Positions 16,003-22,581 of a stretch of DNA of 64,000 nucleotides are shown here, piece by piece. Source of the stretch: JADLGH01 sp964586675. GTDB lineage: Bacteria > Desulfobacterota_D > UBA1144 > Nemesobacterales > UBA2774. Position 1 is the stretch's first letter. Every line of letters starts with the position of its first letter. A program made the position numbers and the translations under genes. The notes below the pieces were generated by a model. It was not told the DNA's origin. It did not search any database and was given only the letters and a program-made list of their open reading frames with translations. The stretch spans positions 193,125-257,124 of the forward strand of contig CAZPHQ010000001.1 in the NCBI GenBank assembly GCA_964586675.1, read 5' to 3'.

Positions 16003-17247
16003 TTAACGCCGGTTTGCCTTAACCTGAAATCTCCTCCGGAGCATGGCAGCCACAGCCAGCCCCCAAATTATTATAAGATATATCGAAAAATCGGCATTTT
16101 CGCCCGGGCCGGCGACCGCGCAGCTCGAGCCGCCCCCTCCTCGTCTCTGTTCTCCGCAGAGCGTGCCGTTGATGTCGCACTGCGGAGTGATGCCGATGTC
16201 CCTCTGCCTCTGGTTAAGATCGAACACCGCGTGCTCTGTCTTGGCGCTCGCCTCGCACCCGCATATCTGGCTGGCGCAGCAGCTGCATCCGACCTCCGCC
16301 TCGAGCTTCGCTATTTCCGATATATCGCAGCCGCTGAGCCCGGCGCACGCATCCCCGACCAGGTCATCGTCGTTACACCGGTCGGTGCAGAGCGTGGCGT
16401 CGCACGAGAATCCGGCCTGGACGCCGTTGGGTCCGAGGCAGCTCTCGTACTCGCTGCAGACCTCGGCACAGTCTATATCCTGAGGCGGCTGCGGGATATT
16501 TGATGTAATGAGCGGACATCCTCCGAGCGACTCCGGCGCGTCCGGTATGCATCCGCCGTCCGGCGGGACAGGTATGGTCCCCGTGAGGTTCGGGTTGTAC
16601 GCGGCGGACCATATAAGGTTGTCGCCGGGCGTGCACACCTGGTCATTGAGCCCTACCTGATAAGGGCCGTCGTAGGCCGGGCAGAGGCAGTCCACTATCC
16701 CGTCCTCTTCCGTTCTCGTACATGGCGCCGTCATGCATCCGGCGTAGAGCGACTGCGGGCAGCTCGTCTCTCCTATGCCCTCTTCCGGCACACAGGCAAA
16801 GCTGAACGTCGAAACCATATCCGTATTCGGGAAAAAAGTGCCGGTATTGATATAGCCGCAAACAGGGGCGGAATTCGTCGTCTGGCAGCCGCTCCCGTCG
16901 TTCCCGCACGCGTCCACGGTTTCGAGGTAAATGTCCACGTTCTGTATCCCGTTTATATCGACGAAATATTTCCCGTAGGGAAGCTCGAAGCACTTACAGT
17001 TAGCGAATTTCCCGTCTTCGGTGGTTTCGCAGGATATCGGCTCCGGGCCCGAATAGTAACAGAGCGCATAGGGACCTCCCTCGCAGGGGAGAAGGTTTAT
17101 CGGGCTAAGGATGATGTCCGCATATGCCGGCCCGAACGGCGTCGTCATCATATCGTTCGGTATGAAGGTGAATCCTCCATACGACTTTCCTGCAAAACCG
17201 GTCGAAATGAATAAAACCGTCGCAAAAAGAACCAAGTAGCGCTTCAT
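16003..17247 (-). CDS. Cys-rich exported protein with C-terminal sorting tail
   Basis: A 415-residue exported protein of unknown function. The ATG at 17247 starts a clear signal peptide (MKRYLVLFATVLF...); upstream in-frame codons to 17319 have none. The mature part has more than 25 Cys residues, including paired C-x-C and CC motifs. Two similar segments (CYYSGPEPISCETTEDG-x-x-ANCKC and CTRTEEDGIVDCLC) indicate internal repeats of a disulfide-bonded domain. The C-terminus has a Gly/Ser stretch with Cys (GGGGSSCAVAG), one membrane helix (LIIIWGLAVAAML) and an Arg cluster (RRR), the tripartite layout of MYXO-, JDVT- and GlyGly-CTERM sorting signals. It is therefore probably processed and placed on the cell surface. 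Confidence 0.75.
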   Translation of the reverse strand: MKRYLVLFATVLFISTGFAGKSYGGFTFIPNDMMTTPFGPAYADIILSPINLLPCEGGPYALCYYSGPEPISCETTEDGKFANCKCFELPYGKYFVDINGIQNVDIYLETVDACGNDGSGCQTTNSAPVCGYINTGTFFPNTDMVSTFSFACVPEEGIGETSCPQSLYAGCMTAPCTRTEEDGIVDCLCPAYDGPYQVGLNDQVCTPGDNLIWSAAYNPNLTGTIPVPPDGGCIPDAPESLGGCPLITSNIPQPPQDIDCAEVCSEYESCLGPNGVQAGFSCDATLCTDRCNDDDLVGDACAGLSGCDISEIAKLEAEVGCSCCASQICGCEASAKTEHAVFDLNQRQRDIGITPQCDINGTLCGEQRRGGGGSSCAVAGPGENADFSIYLIIIWGLAVAAMLRRRFQVKANRR

Positions 17248-17445
17248 GCTGATTACCCCCTCGTACCGATCGCGAAAGCAATGCCAGATTTTCTTCACAC
17301 GACCGGGTGGATATTCCAAGTATCTGCCTCTTTTGTAACCGAGTCAATATGCTGATCGGCAGCAATCATTATCGATTCCAGGGAGATAATGAAATTGAGA
17401 GCGGATAGTCAGTTATGGATAAAAATTTTCAGATATTAAAGTAGA

Positions 17446-18108
17446 TTAAACCTTTCCGGTCTTGGACACGCCCGCCTTTCGCCTCTTTTTGAGGGCCTCT
17501 ATTATCTCTTTCAGGGTGCCGTCCCTGACGATTTGAATGACGGCGGGGAGCATCGAGATAATTATAATAGCCGCGATTATGGGGAGGAGGTATCTGTCTA
17601 TATTCGGGATGGTGGAGCCGAGGTAGTAGCCGAGAGCGGTGAGCCCTATGGCCCAGAGGACCGCCCCGATGATGTTATATACGAAAAAAGTCCTGTAGTG
17701 CATCTTTCCCACCCCGGCCAGTATGGGGGCGAAGGTACGGACGACGGGTATGAAGCGGGCCAGGATGATCGTTTTGCCGCCGTACCTGGCATAATATTCC
17801 TGGGCGCGCACGAGATGCTTTTTGTGAAAGAAGAGGGAATCCTCTTTCTTGAATATAGCCGGACCCACTTTCTTCCCGAAAGCGTAGCCGAAGTTGTCCC
17901 CGAGGACGGCCGCGACGAAGCACACCGCCATCAAAATTGTTATATCGAAATAGCCCTGCGACGCGAGAAACCCCGCGGTGAAAAGGAGCGAATCCCCAGG
18001 CAGGAAGAAGCCCACGAAAAGCCCGGACTCGGCGAATATTATCGCGAAGAGGCCAATATACCCTGCGGTCTGGATTAATGTAACGAGGCTGAAATCGAAA
18101 AATGGCAT
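17446..18108 (-). CDS. DedA family membrane protein
   Basis: A 220-residue polytopic inner-membrane protein of the DedA/SNARE-associated family. Members flip undecaprenyl phosphate or phospholipids. Family marks are the re-entrant FAESGLFVGFFLPGDSLLFTAG, the GDNFGYAFGKKVG turn, and RFIPVVRTFAPILAGVGKM with the functionally important Arg residues. Four to five membrane segments are visible, and the C-terminal tail is basic (KKRRKAG). It is monocistronic between the Cys-rich protein gene and a divergent DUF2092 gene. Confidence 0.92.
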   Translation of the reverse strand: MPFFDFSLVTLIQTAGYIGLFAIIFAESGLFVGFFLPGDSLLFTAGFLASQGYFDITILMAVCFVAAVLGDNFGYAFGKKVGPAIFKKEDSLFFHKKHLVRAQEYYARYGGKTIILARFIPVVRTFAPILAGVGKMHYRTFFVYNIIGAVLWAIGLTALGYYLGSTIPNIDRYLLPIIAAIIIISMLPAVIQIVRDGTLKEIIEALKKRRKAGVSKTGKV

Positions 18109-18393
18109 ATAAGGGATGTCCGGCCGACTATTAGGTTATAACCGATTCACCGGAATATTACACCATGTTTATCCCGCGTGGGCAAAATTTCATTTATACC
18201 GAACAATATGGAAAAGCATATGATAGTAAACACCGGGGAGAGCCTATGTCAATCCGGGGTTCCGCCCCGGCCCCAACGTGGCGCCGCTCTTCCGGGTCCC
18301 GCATGCGTTTTCCATGGAATATGTTATATTCCACGGTCGATGGAGGTTATCCCGATATTTTTATCGGGGCCCGTCCACCCAAGGAGGAAACCA

Positions 18394-19239
18394 ATGAGCA
18401 CATATCCTGACCCGAAGACTTCGCCGCTTCACGCAAGGAGACTCGAATTTCCGTTCTCCGTTTTTATACTTGCCTTGATACTGCTTTCGGTCATCGGCGC
18501 ACCCAGGGCCTCGGCACAGTATGAAACGGCCCCCAACATAGACCCCGAGGCCGCGGCGCTCCTGCAATCCATGAGCAACTACCTCGGCAGCCGCTCGGGA
18601 TACTCGTTCAAGGCCGAGATAATGTACGACGAGGTGATAAGCTCGGGACAGAAGATACAGTACAACGCCGAGTCGGTGACGTACCTGACGAAGCCGGACA
18701 AGTTCGCCGTCAGCTACATAACCGACAGGGGCGGGTACAGGCTCTGGTACGACGCCGGGCTGGCGACTATTCTGGAAGTGCCCGAAAACGATTATTCCAC
18801 GGCCGAGCTGCCCGGGACGGTCGACCAGGCCTTGAACAACCTGACCGACGAATACAAGTTCGCCCCGGCCCTCAGCGAGTTTCTCTTTATCAACACTTAT
18901 AAAACGCTCACGAAAAGCATAACGAGTGGGGTCAACGTCGGGCCGAGCAGGGTATCGGGCACAATGTGCCAGCAGCTCGTTTTCCGCCAGAGGGACATAG
19001 ACTGGCAGATATGGATCGAGGACGGAAAACGCCCCGTCCCGAGAAAGCTTGTAATAACCTACAAGAACCGCCCGGAATCACCGCAGTTCATAGCGCTCAT
19101 AAAAGACTGGGTGTCGGATAAATCGATCCCGAGCGCCGCGTACAAGCCCGAAATTCCCAACATAAACAGCAGGGTCGAATTCTCGGAGATAACCGAAAAC
19201 CCGAGATACTCAGGCACGAGCATAAGGGCGTTTCATTGA
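18394..19239 (+). CDS. DUF2092 exported protein (LolA-like fold)
   Basis: A 281-residue exported protein of the DUF2092 family, predicted to have the LolA/LolB-like half-barrel that carries lipids or other hydrophobic molecules across the periplasm. The ATG at 18394 is chosen because AAGGAGG lies at 18381-18387; the frame is open far upstream but without family homology. A signal peptide (~15-45) ends near ASAQ. Family pattern includes DPEAAALLQSMSNYLGS, YLTKPDKFAVSYITDRGG, LWYDAG, CQQLVFRQRDIDWQIWIEDG and PRKLVITYK. The 285 nt upstream hold a perfect hairpin (18254-18259 with 18265-18270, loop TTCCG) and no other gene. Confidence 0.85.
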   Translation: MSTYPDPKTSPLHARRLEFPFSVFILALILLSVIGAPRASAQYETAPNIDPEAAALLQSMSNYLGSRSGYSFKAEIMYDEVISSGQKIQYNAESVTYLTKPDKFAVSYITDRGGYRLWYDAGLATILEVPENDYSTAELPGTVDQALNNLTDEYKFAPALSEFLFINTYKTLTKSITSGVNVGPSRVSGTMCQQLVFRQRDIDWQIWIEDGKRPVPRKLVITYKNRPESPQFIALIKDWVSDKSIPSAAYKPEIPNINSRVEFSEITENPRYSGTSIRAFH

Positions 19240-19279
19240 GCGAAGAAATAAAGCAGGTCTGTGGGGATCTGGAAGGTAC

Positions 19280-19317
19280 AAAAAAAGGAAACGGCGCGCC
19301 GGAATCCCGACGCGCCG
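19280..19317 (-). terminator. Rho-independent terminator of the cold-shock gene
   Basis: Perfect 7-nt GC-rich arms (19292-19298 and 19311-19317) around a 12-nt loop, followed on the minus strand by a T-rich run (complement of 19280-19286). It lies 14 nt after the stop of the csp gene and fits a strong intrinsic terminator for it. Confidence 0.85.
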
Positions 19318-19330
19318 CGATTCAGTATCG

Positions 19331-19540
19331 TTAGGCTAGTACTACGTCTTGAGCCTGCGGGCCTTTCTGCCCGTTCACGACTGTGAACTCTACGCGCTGG
19401 CCTTCTTCGAGTGAACGAAAGCCGGTCGCCTTGATTTCGCTGTAGTGAACGAAAACGTCTTTTTCGTTTTCAAGCTCAATAAAGCCGAAACCTTTAGTAG
19501 AATTGAACCACTTTACAGTGCCAATTTTACGTTCTGCCAT
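19331..19540 (-). CDS. Cold-shock protein, CspA family
   Basis: A 69-residue single-domain cold-shock protein, an OB-fold RNA chaperone that melts mRNA secondary structure. Both RNA-binding motifs are present, KGFGFIEL (RNP1) and DVFVHYSEI (RNP2), with the usual aromatic residues. The length is typical. GGAGG lies 11 nt before the ATG. The gene has its own promoter, a ~93-nt 5' leader and its own terminator, so it is independent of the diadenylate-cyclase fusion gene upstream. Such leaders are often cold-responsive in this family; that is inference here. Confidence 0.95.
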   Translation of the reverse strand: MAERKIGTVKWFNSTKGFGFIELENEKDVFVHYSEIKATGFRSLEEGQRVEFTVVNGQKGPQAQDVVLA

Positions 19541-19639
19541 GGCTGGTGTAACCTCCTGTTTTAAATTGGGTTGTGCTAGTGGTTCAAACTTTCAGGTACA
19601 TATCCTAGAATAGACAAGAACTACTGCAACCTTACCTAT

Positions 19640-19668
19640 AGTTTAGCGTGTTTCAATAGCGGCGTCAA
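19640..19668 (-). promoter_or_regulatory. Sigma-70-type promoter of the cold-shock gene
   Basis: On the minus strand, TTGACG (19668-19663) and TAAACT (19645-19640) are separated by exactly 17 nt, followed by ATAGG. This predicts a start site near 19633 and a 5' leader of about 93 nt before the csp ATG. It lies wholly in the gap after the upstream gene's stop. Confidence 0.7.
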
Positions 19669-19724
19669 CATGCATTTTGAAATCGCAGGGCCTTGAAAAA
19701 GCCCCTTCATTTATAGATGAATGA

Positions 19725-22562
19725 CTATATCGAGAGCACCCGCTCGCCCCTGTCGTATATTGTGATCGGCCCGTCCTGGGAAACGGCTATCGCGAGGCAG
19801 TCCGCCTCGGCGCTCATCTTGGAGGCGCTCGAGTGCCTGGCGCCCTTTCCTATGCCGATCTCGGACCGCGTCTCGGCGCTCGGACGAAGAAGCACCATGC
19901 ACCCCCTCAATTTCCCCTCGACGGAGTCTATGATGGTCGCCCCGTCCTGCTTGGCGAAATTTATTATCTCCCCGTCGCTCAGCCTGCTGATCTGGGAGTC
20001 GGCGATGGTCGCAAACGGGCTTATCTCGGGCGGGTCCGATTTCTTGAGTATCTTAGCGGCGTCGCCTATTATGAAGATGGCCCCGAGGTTTCTCTCCGAC
20101 ATCAAGAACGCGCATTTGAATATACGCCTGAGGAGGTCTACGTCGTAGCCCCTCGCCACCGCTATTCTGTCGACCGTGAGGTCTATACGCGGGAGGTTTT
20201 CGGCCTTCCAGTTGCCGTTCGCATACCTGGCGACCATCTGCCCTTCAGAGAATACCCTGACCTGTTTCCCGCCGGTAGGGACGTAAAACACAATAGCGTC
20301 GCACTCCCGGGAAATAGCCGCGTGACGGCGGAACTGCGGGCCGAGAAGAAAATTCGAGGATTCCTCGACGGAGATTTCGAGCTTGTGAACCTTCCTTAAA
20401 AAGCCGTGCCTGTCTATGCCGTAGCCTAGGACGACGCCGTCCACGATCTTGGCGAGCGTTATCACTACCTGCTGCATTCGTCTTATGTGATCGTACCGCT
20501 GGAACTGTATCTCGCTGTCGGGCAGTATCCTCGATATATAGGTCGAATCGCCCACGATGAGCGCGGTGGATACAGGTTTTTCCTCGCTCTGTATCTGCGC
20601 CACGCTGGCCGCCGTTTCGCATATGTTGATCATGGCTAGGGCGTCGATACTCTTCGTGCGGGCGAGGTCGAGGAGAAATCCTATCCCGGCGTCCTCCATC
20701 CACGCCTGGAGAATATCCTGCTTTTCGAGAAGGTCGCGGAGCTGGTCGGGCTCTATCTGCACCTGTGTAATGTCCGTCTTCCCGATGTTTACGGTATCAG
20801 GATACATCGCCGCGACGTATGCCCCGAACTTTTCCGCCGTAGCGGCTCTCCTGCCCGGGGCGCCGTTCCCCGCCTGCCCCTGCGCCGCTTCGCCGGCGCT
20901 TTCTATGAGGGTGTAGGCCTCGATGCGCTCCCACAGGTTGAGACGGGAATTCACCTCCGACACCGTCTCGTCGACGAGGTTCTTCACCTCGGGGCTCAAT
21001 ATGTCCATCGGGGCCGGTGCGCCGCCCCCTCCGTTTTCCGCGTGATGCGCCGCTATAGCGCCGAGATCGGGAACGATGAGCGCGGATACGTAGGCCTTCC
21101 CCTCCCCGAGAACTACCGCCCGCGATATGTAAGGGCTCTCGGCGAGGTAGCCTTCGATTTTGGACGGCGATATTTTCCGGCCGTAAGACAGCATGAAAAC
21201 GGACTGCTTGTGGCCCGTCAGCATCAGATAGCCGTCGGGGTCGAAGCGGCCTATGTCGCCCGTGTGGAGCCAGCCGTCGGCGTCTGTAACCCTTTCGGAT
21301 TCGGGCGGGTTGTTCCAGTAGTCCCTGACGACCGTTTTCCCCCGGACCAGCACTTCGCCTTCGTCGGAGATTCTTATCTGGAACCCTGGAGCCACCTGGC
21401 CGCACGACCCGGGGCGCCTGGCGAACGGGCTGCTCACCGCCGGAAAGCCGCCCGACTCGGCGACGGCGTAGATGTTCAGCGGCATGAGGCCTATCGCCTC
21501 GACGTAGCCCACGAGCTCGTTCGAGAGCGGAGCTCCCGCCGAATATATCCGGCTCAGCCTCCCGCCGAGCATCGCACGCATACGGCCGAAGAATGTCATG
21601 TCGGCGCGCGTGTACCTTTCGCGGAGCTCCTTCGAGGCGGTCGACTCCGAGGCGTGGTAGCGCCTGCCGAGCGCGAGCGCCCACTCGAACGCCTTCCTTC
21701 GCGACTCCGGCATATCGTTTAGCTCGGACATTATCTTCGTGTATATGTTTTCTATCGCGAACGGGCTCGTCACGGTGACGGTGGGGCTCGTCTGCTGAAG
21801 GTCGTCGAACACCGATGCGAAACCACCGGAGAGGGCGTTCCCGACCCCCGACAGCACATAATGGAGCCCGGTGATAAAGCTCGGGAAATAACTCCAGCTC
21901 AAAGTGGTGAATCCGAGGTCGTACTCGTCGAGGGTAAACCACTCCGAGACGTGGAGGAGCGTCGTAATAAGACCTCCGTGGCTGAACACCGCTCCCCTCG
22001 GGCGCCCGGAATCGAGGGCGGTGTAAAAGATGACGGCCCTTTTTTCGGGCGTAAGCTCGCCGGCTTTTCCGTAGAGCGAGCGCGGGTCGCCGTGAGGATC
22101 GTGGCTCTTCAGTATCTCCTGAAGGCTGTCGTTCTTCCCGCCGCCGCCTCCGCCGCTCATAACGACCACCCGAGGCTGAACGTTGCACGCTTCCGAAATG
22201 CTCTTCGCAATGGCCGCGTCCTCCGCGAATACCATCGACGCACTCGAATCCTTCGATATGAAAGCGAGTATATCAGGCCTTGCAGACGTGGAAGCGGGAA
22301 CCACTATGGCCCCCGAAAGAAACGATGCGATGCAGGCGGCCATCCATTCGGGGGAATTTTTGGCGGCTATGAGCACCCTGTCGCCTGGCGCGAGCCCGGC
22401 GGAGCGGAGGTAGCTGACGAAACGAAGGGTTAATTTTTCGAGGTCCTCGTAGCGGATGTCGGTATGATGCCCGTCCCTGCCCACCTTGTAGGCGGTCCGC
22501 CGGACGTAGTTTTTGAACGCCGATATAAACGCCTGATTGAGATTTTCAAAACCGGTGTTCAT
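19725..22562 (-). CDS. ANL (acyl-CoA-synthetase-like) domain fused to two tandem diadenylate-cyclase-like domains
   Basis: A 945-residue three-part fusion. Residues ~20-590 follow the ANL adenylate-forming fold of acyl-CoA synthetases. Several catalytic motifs are altered: the phosphate-loop (181-190) reads TALDSGRPRG instead of T-S-G-T-T-G-x-P-K-G, the YGxTE motif is YAVAE (365-369), and no LTPTLK motif with the C-terminal catalytic Lys is seen. TGD (435-437) is kept. Residues ~620-790 resemble a diadenylate-cyclase (DisA_N/DACNV-type) domain with RRHAAISRECDAIVFYV (745-761). Residues ~800-940 form a second one with KQDGATIID (DGA 873-875) and GARH (907-910), where the usual RHR is RHS and SEE is SQD. 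It may make or sense c-di-AMP. The start has a GGAG site; it follows the PAS/GAF gene by 19 nt. Confidence 0.85.
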   Translation of the reverse strand: MNTGFENLNQAFISAFKNYVRRTAYKVGRDGHHTDIRYEDLEKLTLRFVSYLRSAGLAPGDRVLIAAKNSPEWMAACIASFLSGAIVVPASTSARPDILAFISKDSSASMVFAEDAAIAKSISEACNVQPRVVVMSGGGGGGKNDSLQEILKSHDPHGDPRSLYGKAGELTPEKRAVIFYTALDSGRPRGAVFSHGGLITTLLHVSEWFTLDEYDLGFTTLSWSYFPSFITGLHYVLSGVGNALSGGFASVFDDLQQTSPTVTVTSPFAIENIYTKIMSELNDMPESRRKAFEWALALGRRYHASESTASKELRERYTRADMTFFGRMRAMLGGRLSRIYSAGAPLSNELVGYVEAIGLMPLNIYAVAESGGFPAVSSPFARRPGSCGQVAPGFQIRISDEGEVLVRGKTVVRDYWNNPPESERVTDADGWLHTGDIGRFDPDGYLMLTGHKQSVFMLSYGRKISPSKIEGYLAESPYISRAVVLGEGKAYVSALIVPDLGAIAAHHAENGGGGAPAPMDILSPEVKNLVDETVSEVNSRLNLWERIEAYTLIESAGEAAQGQAGNGAPGRRAATAEKFGAYVAAMYPDTVNIGKTDITQVQIEPDQLRDLLEKQDILQAWMEDAGIGFLLDLARTKSIDALAMINICETAASVAQIQSEEKPVSTALIVGDSTYISRILPDSEIQFQRYDHIRRMQQVVITLAKIVDGVVLGYGIDRHGFLRKVHKLEISVEESSNFLLGPQFRRHAAISRECDAIVFYVPTGGKQVRVFSEGQMVARYANGNWKAENLPRIDLTVDRIAVARGYDVDLLRRIFKCAFLMSERNLGAIFIIGDAAKILKKSDPPEISPFATIADSQISRLSDGEIINFAKQDGATIIDSVEGKLRGCMVLLRPSAETRSEIGIGKGARHSSASKMSAEADCLAIAVSQDGPITIYDRGERVLSI

Positions 22563-22581
22563 CTCTTTCTCCGGGCCGCGC

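Noticed and set aside
20797..22188. 463-codon frame inside the ANL-DAC gene on the same strand
   Set aside because: It is an Arg-rich alternative frame of a gene whose main frame has clear domains.
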